Shown piece after piece: positions 34,360 to 49,036 of a stretch of 64,000 bases of DNA (position 1 is the first letter of the stretch; the number at the start of each line of letters is the position of its first letter). A program made the position numbers and the translations under genes. This DNA is from Leifsonia sp. ZF2019 (GTDB lineage Bacteria; Actinomycetota; Actinomycetes; Actinomycetales; Microbacteriaceae). The notes under the pieces are model-generated. The model saw only the letters and a list, made by a program, of their open reading frames with translations. It was not told the DNA's origin and searched no databases. The stretch covers positions 2,418,001 through 2,482,000 of the forward strand of contig NZ_CP065037.1 in the NCBI RefSeq assembly GCF_019924635.1, read 5' to 3'.

Positions 34360-34957
34360 ATGTCAGGACGAGGTCGAAGTAGCCGCGCAGCGCCGCCACG
34401 GCGTCGATCGCGTCGGGCGCGTACAACCATTGCAGCTGGATGCCCTCCCAGAGGGCGACCACCGTGGCCGCGGCGAGCGCCGGGTCCACGCCCGCGCGCA
34501 GACGGCCGGCCGCGCGCATCGCCTCGAACTCGCGGGTGTACGCGGAGCGGAGGTCGTCGTAGCGCGCGGCGAAGAACGGGCGGCCCGGGTGTTCGTCCGT
34601 GACGGCCTCCGCCGCGAGCACGCTGTAGAGCGCGATCAGCCCCGGGATGCTCTCGTTGGTGCGGGCGCGGTCGAGGATGCGATCGACGAACGGCTCCGGG
34701 CTGCCGTTGAGGGTCGCGTCGAGTGCGTCCCCCTCCTGGTCGCGGCGGGCGAGGACGGCGAGGAGCAGCTCCTCTTTGTCGGCGAAGTGGTGCTGGAGGG
34801 TGCTGAGACCGACCCCGGCGGCGGCGGCGATCTCCCGCAGGGAGCTGCCGTGGTATCCGCGCGTGGCGAAGGCCCGGTAGGCCTCGTCGACGATCTGGGC
34901 GCGCCGTGCGGCCGTCTTCGCGTAGGGCCCGCGTGCGCTCGCGCTCTGCTCTGCCAT
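34358..34957 (-). CDS. TetR family transcriptional regulator
   Basis: The 199-residue protein has an N-terminal TetR helix-turn-helix (ARRAQIVDEAYRAFATRGYH, LREIAAAAGVGLSTLQHHF) and a helical ligand domain. It is divergent from the beta-galactosidase gene with a 78-base gap and a palindrome between, so it is likely a repressor of it and itself. GAGGAGC is a good ribosome site before the ATG at 34957. Confidence 0.9.
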   Translation of the reverse strand: MAEQSASARGPYAKTAARRAQIVDEAYRAFATRGYHGSSLREIAAAAGVGLSTLQHHFADKEELLLAVLARRDQEGDALDATLNGSPEPFVDRILDRARTNESIPGLIALYSVLAAEAVTDEHPGRPFFAARYDDLRSAYTREFEAMRAAGRLRAGVDPALAAATVVALWEGIQLQWLYAPDAIDAVAALRGYFDLVLT

Positions 34958-34974
34958 GCTGCTCCTCGAAATTA

Positions 34975-34986
34975 GGTCACGTGCCC
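34975..34986. promoter_or_regulatory. Candidate TetR operator in the tetR-lacZ divergent gap
   Basis: GGTCACGTGCCC is a 12-base palindrome with one mismatched pair, centred on CACGTG. It lies between TAACGT (34997-35002), a -10-like box toward lacZ, and TAATTT (34973-34968), a -10-like box toward tetR, so it can block both promoters. Confidence 0.45.
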
Positions 34987-35011
34987 GATTTTCGGCTAAC
35001 GTCGATGCTAG

Positions 35012-38005
<2,994 letters not shown>

Positions 38006-38012
38006 CGACAGC

Positions 38013-38063
38013 GGGGTCGCGAAACGCCGCTTCGAGCGTCTCGAAGCGGCGTTTCGCGACCCC
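38013..38063. terminator. Long perfect hairpin between lacZ and the aldo-keto reductase (GGGGTCGC family)
   Basis: Arms of 23 bases (38013-38035 and 38041-38063) pair without mismatch around loop GCGTC. The arm begins GGGGTCGCGAAACGCCG, shared with the hairpin at 19474. No T-run; sits between convergent genes. Confidence 0.7.
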
Positions 38064-38091
38064 TGGTTGCGGGGAGGGATTCAGGAGGGAT

Positions 38092-39068
<977 letters not shown>

Positions 39069-39072
<4 letters not shown>

Positions 39073-39455
39073 GCGTTCGTTCCTGCTTTCTTCTCGTAGA
39101 GACCGATCTTGTAGTCGATGGCCGCGAGACTCGCCGCCATCTCCTCGAGCTGCTGCGCCACCCCCATGCGGTGCAGGAGCAGCAGCTCCAGCCGTTCCGC
39201 GGTGGTGTCGTCGCCGCGCCGGGCGAGCTCCACGTACCGGCGCACAGTAGCGATCGGCATCGCGGTCGATCGCAGCTTCGTGAGGAACACGACCCAGGCG
39301 AGGTCGGCTTCCGAATAACGGCGGTGCGAGGACGAGGCACGCTCGACGGGACTCAGCATGAGACCTTCGCGCTCGTAATAGCGGAGGGTGTGCGTGGAGA
39401 GCCCGGTGCGCTCGGCGACGTCGGAGATGGACATCGCCGTGATGCTGTCGGTCAT
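39069..39455 (-). CDS. MerR family transcriptional regulator
   Basis: The 128-residue protein has the MerR winged helix ([42 protein letters not shown]) and a dimerisation coiled coil ([19 protein letters not shown]). No Cys-rich metal loop, so it is not a metal sensor of the classical kind; similar regulators control aldo-keto reductases. It reads into the reductase at 38092. The promoter directly ahead has the 19-base spacer typical of MerR-controlled promoters. Confidence 0.9.
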
Positions 39456-39461
39456 ACCGCC

Positions 39462-39492
39462 ACGATAAGACTTAGAGTGCGCTCCAAGTCAA
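39462..39492 (-). promoter_or_regulatory. MerR-type promoter with 19-base spacer and operator dyad
   Basis: On minus TTGACT (39492-39487) and TATCGT (39467-39462) are 19 bases apart. The spacer carries a 22-base near-perfect dyad (39490-39469, GACTTGGAGCG / CACTCTAAGTC). TATCGT is at -12 to -7 from the ATG, so the transcript starts at the ATG. MerR proteins activate such over-long promoters by twisting the DNA. Confidence 0.75.
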
Positions 39493-39505
39493 CCCGGCGA
39501 CAGCC

Positions 39506-40240
39506 TCAGCGTTCGCTGGACACCCGCCCTGCGTTGCGCAGGAGTAGGACCGCTGCCACCATGAGCAGCGCCGCCCAGAGCGCTGCGAAGATCGCGTCAC
39601 CCCACGCATCGCCACGGATCCATCCAACTTGGTAAGTGAGAGGATTCGCTGTCGACACGATCCGGGAGAACGCTGGCGCAGTCTCCAGCGAGTAGAAAAG
39701 CGGCGCAGACAGAACCACGGGCAGGGATGTCAGGACGACGATCATGTCCCTCTTGGCGTAGGACTGAATGCGCGATCCGACAGCTACACCCGCACCGATC
39801 CAGCCGATCGCGATGAGGACGGCGATCCCGAGCCAGCGGAGTGTCGACGAGCCGAACACATCCCAGCCGAAAGTCGCGAGGCCGCACAGTGCAACGAGGG
39901 TGATCTGGACCGCGAGCACCCCAAGGGTAAAGATCACGATACTGACCAGGTAGCCGACCACGGAGCCGCCCTGCAGCGTGTAGAGCGCGAAAACGCCCCA
40001 CTTGCGATCATTCGCGACATCGCTCATCGCATTCGTCGCCGCACGAAATGCCAGGAAACAGCACATCCCGGCAAACGCGAATCGGCCGTAGCCGCTCGGA
40101 TCGGCCATCCCACCGGCCACGCCCGGTACGAGGAACACGAAGTACGCCAGCGGCTCGATGAACTTAGCCAAATAGGAGAAACGCCAGTTCCAGAGGGAGA
40201 ACACGTGGTACTTCGCAAGGCGCAGCGGTCGGGCGATCAT
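39506..40240 (-). CDS. ABC-2-type transporter permease
   Basis: The 244-residue protein (ATG 40240, overlapping the ATPase stop by 4 bases) has six hydrophobic segments and the ABC-2 layout (LAKFIEPLAYFVFLVPGVAGG, GLATFGWDVF, LLRNAGRV at the end). Such NodJ-like permeases export polysaccharides, lipids or peptides. With the ATPase at 40237 it makes one exporter. The DNA is visibly richer in A and T than the flanks. Confidence 0.78.
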   Translation of the reverse strand: MIARPLRLAKYHVFSLWNWRFSYLAKFIEPLAYFVFLVPGVAGGMADPSGYGRFAFAGMCCFLAFRAATNAMSDVANDRKWGVFALYTLQGGSVVGYLVSIVIFTLGVLAVQITLVALCGLATFGWDVFGSSTLRWLGIAVLIAIGWIGAGVAVGSRIQSYAKRDMIVVLTSLPVVLSAPLFYSLETAPAFSRIVSTANPLTYQVGWIRGDAWGDAIFAALWAALLMVAAVLLLRNAGRVSSER

Positions 40241-40956
40241 GCAGCACCGCACAACGCTTCGTAGGCGTCCCACAGATCGTCCGATCCGCTGGATCGCCGG
40301 ACGAAGTCGGCAACGGGTTCATCTGCAACGATGAGCCCACCCTTCAGCGCGATCACACGAGTGCAGAATGAGGCGAAGCGGGATGTCTCATGCGTGCTGA
40401 TCAGGGCTGAAGCGCCCTCTGTTCGCCTCCGCTCCAGGTACTCGAAAACGATCCGGATCCCAGCGGGATCCAGTCCCGTCGTCGGCTCATCGAGGATCAT
40501 CAAGCGCGGTTTTCCGATCAACGCTCGCGCGATCTGCGTCCTGCGAAGCTCTCCGCCGGAGAGAGTCTCCGCGGTTCGGGTGACATATTCGGTCAGATGC
40601 AGCGCGGTTGCGAGTTCGTCGAGGTCGCGTCGGAGTTCAGTGCACTGCACCGCACGTCTCATCTCGACGCCGAGTGTGATGTTCTGCTGCACGGTCAGGG
40701 ACCAGTCGATGATTTCACGCTGAGGGCACCAACCGATCTCACCTGGGTCGACTGAGCGCTCGATGCTTCCGGTAGTAGGGCGCAACAGGCCACCGAGAAC
40801 TTCGAACAGCGTCGATTTCCCTGCGCCGTTGTGACCGACGACCGCGATGAGCTCGCCTGGATGGACGACGAGTGAGACCGGACTCAGTGCAGGTTTGGGC
40901 CGGCCGGGATACATCTTGCTGATTTCGCGGGCCCGAAGAAGGGGTGATCTATCCAT
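40237..40956 (-). CDS. ABC transporter ATP-binding protein
   Basis: The 239-residue ATPase has Walker A GHNGAGKSTLFEVLGG, Q-loop in GWCPQREIIDW, signature LSGGELRRTQIARALIG, Walker B LMILDEPTTGLDPAG and the H-loop His in LISTHETSRF. It pairs with the permease downstream (4-base overlap) and overlaps the upstream unknown gene by 8 bases. Confidence 0.92.
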   Translation of the reverse strand: MDRSPLLRAREISKMYPGRPKPALSPVSLVVHPGELIAVVGHNGAGKSTLFEVLGGLLRPTTGSIERSVDPGEIGWCPQREIIDWSLTVQQNITLGVEMRRAVQCTELRRDLDELATALHLTEYVTRTAETLSGGELRRTQIARALIGKPRLMILDEPTTGLDPAGIRIVFEYLERRRTEGASALISTHETSRFASFCTRVIALKGGLIVADEPVADFVRRSSGSDDLWDAYEALCGAA

Positions 40957-41365
40957 CGATCGCCTCCATGATTCTCTGGGCCACGTCTTCGACCGCGTCG
41001 GAGGATGATGTCGTCACGATGATCGTGCTCTTCGGGAGGAGACGTCGGGCGTCGAACGCCCGTGAGCGCGTGAACCACGAGAGTCGTATTCGCATGTCGA
41101 CCTCTCGGAGGTCGAACGACTTCCCCTTCTGCAGCGCGACTACCGCGTCTAACCGTCCGCCGGGTGCATTGCCCGCGCCGAGGACATCGATGGGTCTGAT
41201 CAATGCGACGAGTCCAGTATCCGGTGAGACAGTGACACGATGATCAGAGCTGTTGAGCATGTCGACGCGTGCGCGAAGTGTATTCCTCCGGAAGCCGAGA
41301 GGTGATTCATGCTTCAACACCGATTCTGTCTGCACGTCGAACACGGCAGTGGAATCGCTCACCAA
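40949..41365 (-). CDS. Possible HPr kinase-like protein lacking its P-loop; 5' end uncertain
   Basis: The frame gives 138 residues from a TTG at 41365. The pattern DGRLVSDSTAVFDVQTE followed by SPLGFRRNTLRARV and LDAVVALQKGKSFDLREV loosely resembles the part of HPr kinase/phosphorylase-like ATPases that follows the P-loop; the P-loop itself is absent. The frame stays open upstream without a start codon, while a good start (AAGGA, 6 bases, ATG at 41426) sits in a different frame. So either the N-terminus was lost or a frameshift broke the gene. First gene of the AT-richer ABC operon. Family assignment is weak. Confidence 0.4.
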   Translation of the reverse strand: MVSDSTAVFDVQTESVLKHESPLGFRRNTLRARVDMLNSSDHRVTVSPDTGLVALIRPIDVLGAGNAPGGRLDAVVALQKGKSFDLREVDMRIRLSWFTRSRAFDARRLLPKSTIIVTTSSSDAVEDVAQRIMEAIDG

Positions 41366-41423
41366 GCGGCCGTCGAGCGAGCAAATGGCAATCCGGCGCC
41401 ACGAGGCTGCTCTCCATCGCTTC

Positions 41424-41437
41424 CATGATTAGTCCTT
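41424..41437 (-). promoter_or_regulatory. Strong ribosome site and ATG out of frame with the downstream gene
   Basis: AAGGA (41437-41433), 6-base spacer, ATG (41426-41424) then GAA GCG ATG GAG. This frame runs only about 30 codons past before diverging from the coding-looking frame of 40949, which is one base offset. It marks the likely original start. Confidence 0.45.
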
Positions 41438-41443
41438 GACATT

Positions 41444-41469
41444 TCACACCTTGAATCCCCAAGGTATGA
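41444..41469. promoter_or_regulatory. Inverted repeat ahead of the ABC operon
   Basis: Arms TCACACCTTG and CAAGGTATGA (one mismatch) flank AATCCC, 7 bases upstream of the AAGGA site. A likely operator or promoter-embedded dyad. Confidence 0.4.
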
Positions 41470-41654
41470 AGTGAAACTACCGTTAAGTACGTTCCTATTC
41501 AAGGCAGAGTTCTCACCTCGTGCGGGCGCGCTCTATTCTCGAGCGGGGCGAACTGCTCCGCCCAGGGACCATGACATGTCGATCAGTCGGGCGAACCGTG
41601 CACCCTTGCAGCGAGCGCCCCTCCAGCGACATAGGTGCGCCGAAGTCGCTCGAT
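41470..41654. other. Gap between the ABC operon and dxs
   Basis: No convincing gene. It should hold the promoter of the ABC operon and the end of the dxs transcript. No hairpin with a long stem is seen. Confidence 0.3.
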
Positions 41655-43592
41655 CTACCCGTCCGCGTTGCGCCGGGTCAGCTCCTGCTCGGGCAACGGG
41701 CGTGCGATCGGCACGCGGCTGCCGAGCACCTGAGCCACGAGGTCGCGGGCGATCTTCTGGGCGGTCAGGCCGGCCTCGTCGAGGATCTCGTCACGGGTCG
41801 CGTGGTCGATGAACTCGTCGGGGAGGCCGAGCTCGTCGACCGCCGTGTCGATGCCGGCCTCGCGGAGGTCCTGGCGCACGCGGGTGCCGATGCCACCGAC
41901 GCGGATGCCGTCCTCGATCGTGACGACGATGCGGTGCTCCGCCGCCAGCCCGAGCACGCTCTTCGGAACCGGGACGACCCAGCGCGGGTCGACGACCGTC
42001 GCACCGATGCCCTGAGCGGCGAGGCCATCGGCGACCTTGAGTGCGAGATCCGCCATCGGGCCGACGGCGACCAGCAGGACGTCCTTGCGGTCGTCGTCGC
42101 GCAGGACGTCGACGCCGTCCTCCAGGCGGTGGACGGCCGGGATGTCGGCCTGGACGCTGCCCTTCGGGAACCGCAGCACCGTGGGGCCGTCGTCCACGGC
42201 CACCGCCTCGGCGAGCTCCTCACGGAAGCGGGTGGCATCGCGCGGGGCGGCGAGGCGGATGCCGGGGACGACCTGCAGGATCGCGAGATCCCAGATTCCG
42301 TGGTGGCTCGGCCCGTCCGGACCGGTGACCCCGGCTCGGTCGAGCACGAACGTGACACCGGCCTTGTGCAGGGCGACGTCCATCAGCACCTGGTCGAAGG
42401 CACGGTTGATGAACGTCGCGTAGATCGCGACGACCGGGTGCAGGCCGCCGAAGGCGAGGCCCGCGGCGCTGGTGGCGGCGTGCTGCTCCGCGATGCCCAC
42501 GTCGTGCACGCGGTCGGGGAAGCGCTCAGCGAATTTGTGCAGGCCCGTGGGCCGGAGCATGGCCGCGGTGATGCCGACGAGCTTCGGGTCCTTCTCGGCG
42601 AGCCGGACGATCTCGTCCGCGAAGACGCCCGTCCAGCTCGGCTTGCTGGAACTGTCGATCGGCTCCCCGGTCTCCGGATCGATCTGACCGACGGCGTGGA
42701 ACTGGTCTGCGGCGTCGCGCAGAGCCGGCTCGTAGCCGCGCCCCTTCTGCGTGATCGCGTGCACGATGACGGGCGCGCCGTAGTTCTTCGCCTGCAGAAG
42801 GGCCTCCTGCATCGCCTGGATGTCGTGGCCGTGCACCGGTCCGATGTACTTGATGTCGAGGTTCGAGTAGAGCGCCTCGTTGTTCGAGAACCGGCTGAGG
42901 AAGCCGTGCAGGCCGCCGCGCACGCCGCGGTAGAACGAGCGGCCCGGGGCGCCGAGCTTGTCGAACGCGCGCTGGCTGGTGAGGTAGAGGCTCCGGTAGG
43001 CGCGCCGCGTGCGCACGGTGTTGAGGAACCGGGCCATGCCGCCGATCGTCGGCGCATAGGAGCGGCCGTTGTCGTTGACGACGATGATCAGCTTGCGGCT
43101 GTTGTCGTCGGAGATGTTGTTGAGGGCCTCCCACGTCATCCCGCCGGTGAGGGCGCCGTCGCCGACGACGGCGATGACGTGCCGGTCGGTCTGCCCGGTC
43201 ATCTCGAAGGCGCGCGAGATGCCGTCCGCCCAGGAGAGCGACGACGACGCGTGCGAGCTCTCGACGATGTCGTGCTCGGACTCCGACCGCTGCGGGTAGC
43301 CCGCGAGGCCGCCCTTCTGGCGCAGCTGGGAGAAGTCCTGACGACCGGTCAGGAGCTTGTGCACGTACGACTGGTGCCCGGTGTCGAAGACGATGGCGTC
43401 GCGCGGCGAGTCGAAGACGCGGTGGATCGCGATCGTGGTCTCGACCACGCCGAGATTGGGGCCGAGGTGCCCGCCGGTCTTCGCCACGTTCGCGACCAGG
43501 AAGGCCCGCACTTCAGCGGCCAGCTGGTCGAGCTCCCGGTCCGTGAGCCGATCGAGATCGCGCGGCTCGTGGATCGTTTCGAGGATGCTCAT
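41655..43592 (-). CDS. dxs: 1-deoxy-D-xylulose-5-phosphate synthase
   Basis: Dxs makes the first intermediate of the non-mevalonate isoprenoid pathway from pyruvate and glyceraldehyde 3-phosphate with thiamine diphosphate. The 645-residue protein is complete: catalytic His in NLGVVETTIAIHRVF, GHQSYVHKLLTGR, the ThDP motif GDGALTGGMTWEALNN, the pyrimidine domain with GIAEQHAATSAAGLA and DRAGVTGPDGPSHHG. Starts MSILETIHEPRDLDRLT. It is 79 bases from acnA and both read minus. Confidence 0.97.
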   Translation of the reverse strand: MSILETIHEPRDLDRLTDRELDQLAAEVRAFLVANVAKTGGHLGPNLGVVETTIAIHRVFDSPRDAIVFDTGHQSYVHKLLTGRQDFSQLRQKGGLAGYPQRSESEHDIVESSHASSSLSWADGISRAFEMTGQTDRHVIAVVGDGALTGGMTWEALNNISDDNSRKLIIVVNDNGRSYAPTIGGMARFLNTVRTRRAYRSLYLTSQRAFDKLGAPGRSFYRGVRGGLHGFLSRFSNNEALYSNLDIKYIGPVHGHDIQAMQEALLQAKNYGAPVIVHAITQKGRGYEPALRDAADQFHAVGQIDPETGEPIDSSSKPSWTGVFADEIVRLAEKDPKLVGITAAMLRPTGLHKFAERFPDRVHDVGIAEQHAATSAAGLAFGGLHPVVAIYATFINRAFDQVLMDVALHKAGVTFVLDRAGVTGPDGPSHHGIWDLAILQVVPGIRLAAPRDATRFREELAEAVAVDDGPTVLRFPKGSVQADIPAVHRLEDGVDVLRDDDRKDVLLVAVGPMADLALKVADGLAAQGIGATVVDPRWVVPVPKSVLGLAAEHRIVVTIEDGIRVGGIGTRVRQDLREAGIDTAVDELGLPDEFIDHATRDEILDEAGLTAQKIARDLVAQVLGSRVPIARPLPEQELTRRNADG

Positions 43593-43622
43593 GGATTCGA
43601 GTGTAGGGCCGTGGAATCGAGA

Positions 43623-43653
43623 GGAGGCTCGGAACCGGCGATTCCGAGCCTCC
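43623..43653 (-). terminator. Hairpin downstream of acnA
   Basis: GGAGGCTCGGAA / TTCCGAGCCTCC, perfect 12-base stem, 7-base loop, 18 bases beyond the acnA stop. No T-run follows. Confidence 0.65.
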
Positions 43654-43670
43654 CCTTGACAACGGTCTGG

Positions 43671-46499
<2,829 letters not shown>

Positions 46500-46574
46500 G
46501 TTGCCCTCTCCTTCATCGGCAGGCGCTGTCACGCGAGCCGCATCCATCTTGGTTGTCCGTCGAAGCGTGTTTCC

Positions 46575-46593
46575 AGCAAGGTAAGCCTAAGTC
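46575..46593 (-). promoter_or_regulatory. DtxR/IdeR-like iron box before acnA
   Basis: On minus the centre reads TTAGGCTTACCTT, matching the core of the DtxR/IdeR consensus (TTAGGTTAGGCTAACCTAA) at 11 of 19 positions, contiguous in the middle. It includes TAGGCT, a TANNNT -10 candidate, so a bound repressor or activator would act on acnA. Aconitase is a common target of iron regulation in actinobacteria. Confidence 0.45.
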
Positions 46594-46604
46594 GTCGGCG
46601 ACCG

Positions 46605-46630
46605 GATTTATCTTGACGTCAAGATAAATC
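46605..46630. promoter_or_regulatory. Perfect 26-base palindrome between ctpE and acnA
   Basis: GATTTATCTTGAC followed by its exact reverse complement. The inner TATCTTGA-CG-TCAAGATA resembles operators of MarR-type regulators. It is AT-rich in a GC-rich background and lies 106 bases before the acnA start and 9 bases after the ctpE stop. No regulator gene is adjacent. Confidence 0.6.
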
Positions 46631-46638
46631 TACCACGT

Positions 46639-49014
46639 TCACTGCCGGTCGAAGACCAGGCCGCGCTCCCTGGCGAACCGGTAGAACAGCTCGATCCCCG
46701 CCGCTCCGACGGCACCGACCGCGATGCCCCACGCCAGTCCCCACGACAGGCTCAGGTGCATCTGGAAGAACTCGGCGGTGAACGGGATCGCGCACACCAG
46801 GACGAACGCTCCGGCGACCGCTCCGAGGAGCGCCCAGCGTGGGCCGCTCAAGGGCCGGGTGAGCACGCACAGTATCCAGAGCGACACGCAGAAGAGCGTG
46901 ACCGTCGCGATGCTGCGCGCCTCGTGCAGCGGCAGCGTTCGGTGGATGGGGGCGTACGCGACCACGGCCGCGAGTCCCGCGATCACGCCGGTCGGCACCG
47001 AGTATTTCAGGATGCGCGGCAGCACGCCGGGCGTGTAGATGCGCCGGTTGGGCGCCAGCGCAAGGAAGAACGACGGTATCCCGATCGCCAGCGACGACAC
47101 CAGCGTCATCTGCCGCGGAAGGAACGGGAACGGCCACAGCAGCACCGCGCTGACGAGGGCGAGCAGGATGCCGTAGACGGTCTTCGCGAGGAAGAGGTTC
47201 GACACCCGCTCGACGTTCGCGATGACACGGCGCCCGGAGGCCAGCACGCCCGGGAGACGGTCGAAGCGGTTGTCGAGGAGCACGAGTCGCGAAACAGCCT
47301 TCGTCGCGGCGGTCGCCGAGCCCATCGCGATCCCGAGATTCGCGTCCTTGATCGCCATCGCGTCGTTCACACCGTCGCCCGTCATCGCGACCGTCCGCCC
47401 CTGCGCCCGCAACAGGCCGACCGCGGTGCGCTTCTGCTCGGGGCTGACCCGCCCGAGCACGTTCGCGGTGCGCAGGGCGGTCTCCAGCTCCTCGTCCGTC
47501 GTGAGAGCGGACGCGTCCACTGCGGCGCCGTCGAGGCGCAGCTCACGTGCGATGGCACCCACCGTCACCGGGTTGTCCCCCGACATCACGACCACGCGTA
47601 CGTCCTGCTCGGCGAAGTAGCCCAGCGTGTCGCGAGCCTCCGGCCGCAGCGTCTCCCCCAGGATCACCAGGCTCGCGGGCACGAGCGCGAGACCGGTGAG
47701 CGCGATCTGCGCGCCCTCGGGCAGCGCCGACGACGCCCGGGCGAGCGCCAGCGTCCGCCGACCGGTCGCGGCGATCTCCGTCGCGCGGGCGAGCTCGGCC
47801 GGGTGGTCCGCGAGGACGCGTTCCGGGGCGCCGAGCACCCAGGAGGTCTCCTCGCCGGCGATGCGGACGACCACTCCGCTGTACTTGGTCGCCGAGCTGA
47901 ACGGGACGCGCCGCACGACCGTGTAGGCGTCGCTCCGGAACCGGTCGGCGAGGATCCCCGCCGTCGCGTTCCCCGCATCGTCGGCGCCGAACGCCGCGAG
48001 GGCGATCTCCGACTGCTCGTGGGGGACGGTGTCGCCGAGGTGCATGGTCCCCTCGAGCTCCAGCTCGCCGCTCGTCAGGGTGCCCGTCTTGTCGAGGCAG
48101 AGCACGTCGACACGGGCGAGCACCTCCACGGCCGCCAGCTCCTGCACCAGCACCTTGCGGGAGGCGAGCTGGATGGCCGCCACGCCGAACGCGAGGCTGG
48201 TGAGGAGGACGAGCCCTTCCGGGATCATGCCGACCACGGCCGCGACCGCGTCGATCAGCGCCCGCCGCCAGCGCGCGTCGACGAACAGCTCGCCGAAGCC
48301 GCCGTACGCGAGAACACGACCGACGAGCGTGATGAGGATGATCGGGCCGAGGATCCACGACAGGTAGACCAGGATGCGGTTCGTCGCATCGCGCAGCTCG
48401 GAGTGCACCAGCGAATGCCGCTTGATCTCGCTCGTGAGCTTGCTCGCGTACGAGTCGGCGCCCACGGCCGTGACGAGGGCGTAGCCGGTGCCGGTGACGA
48501 CGTGCGAGCCCGACAGGAGCTGCGCGCCGTCGTCCTTGAACACGGGATCGGACTCGCCCGTCAGCAACGACTCGTCGAGCGCGAGGCCCGTGCTCTCCAC
48601 CACGACGGCGTCCGCCGGGATCTGATCGCCCGGGCGCAGCACGAGCAGATCGTCGAGCACGACGTCCTCGAGGGGGACGGCGACCACCGCCCCGTCCCGG
48701 CGCACCCGGCTCTCCGGAGCGGCGAGCAGGGCGGCGCGGTCGAGCACGAGCTTGGCGCGCACCTCCTGCACGATCCCGATGAGGGCGTTGGCGACGACCA
48801 CTCCGTAGAAGAAGCCGTCCCGCAGGTCGCCGAGCAGCAGCACCGCCACGAAGCAGACCGTGAGGATCCCGTTGAAGAGCGTGACGATGTTCTCGCGCAG
48901 GATGTCGCCGATCGAGCGGGAGCTCGTCTGACGCTGCGCGTTGTGTCGGCCGTCCGCGCGGCGTTCCGCCACCTGGGCCGCGCTCAGGCCGTCTCCCACG
49001 CGCGCGTCGGTCAT
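46639..49014 (-). CDS. ctpE: P-type cation ATPase, CtpE-like (calcium uptake type)
   Basis: The 791-residue protein is a P-type ATPase: actuator motif ALDESLLTGESDPV, phosphorylation site DVLCLDKTGTLTSGE, nucleotide-domain SSATKYSGVV, hinge VAMTGDGVNDAMAIKDANLG, ten membrane segments with VGMIPEGLVLLTSLAF in M4. The overall sequence style matches mycobacterial CtpE, reported as a calcium importer; the ion is inferred from that. It starts MTDARVGDGLSAAQVAERR at 49014, the text upstream being Arg-rich. Last of dut-DUF3710-DUF3159-ctpE (22-base gap). Confidence 0.88.
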   Translation of the reverse strand: MTDARVGDGLSAAQVAERRADGRHNAQRQTSSRSIGDILRENIVTLFNGILTVCFVAVLLLGDLRDGFFYGVVVANALIGIVQEVRAKLVLDRAALLAAPESRVRRDGAVVAVPLEDVVLDDLLVLRPGDQIPADAVVVESTGLALDESLLTGESDPVFKDDGAQLLSGSHVVTGTGYALVTAVGADSYASKLTSEIKRHSLVHSELRDATNRILVYLSWILGPIILITLVGRVLAYGGFGELFVDARWRRALIDAVAAVVGMIPEGLVLLTSLAFGVAAIQLASRKVLVQELAAVEVLARVDVLCLDKTGTLTSGELELEGTMHLGDTVPHEQSEIALAAFGADDAGNATAGILADRFRSDAYTVVRRVPFSSATKYSGVVVRIAGEETSWVLGAPERVLADHPAELARATEIAATGRRTLALARASSALPEGAQIALTGLALVPASLVILGETLRPEARDTLGYFAEQDVRVVVMSGDNPVTVGAIARELRLDGAAVDASALTTDEELETALRTANVLGRVSPEQKRTAVGLLRAQGRTVAMTGDGVNDAMAIKDANLGIAMGSATAATKAVSRLVLLDNRFDRLPGVLASGRRVIANVERVSNLFLAKTVYGILLALVSAVLLWPFPFLPRQMTLVSSLAIGIPSFFLALAPNRRIYTPGVLPRILKYSVPTGVIAGLAAVVAYAPIHRTLPLHEARSIATVTLFCVSLWILCVLTRPLSGPRWALLGAVAGAFVLVCAIPFTAEFFQMHLSLSWGLAWGIAVGAVGAAGIELFYRFARERGLVFDRQ

Positions 49015-49036
49015 GCGTCCCCCGGGGTGCCTCTGC

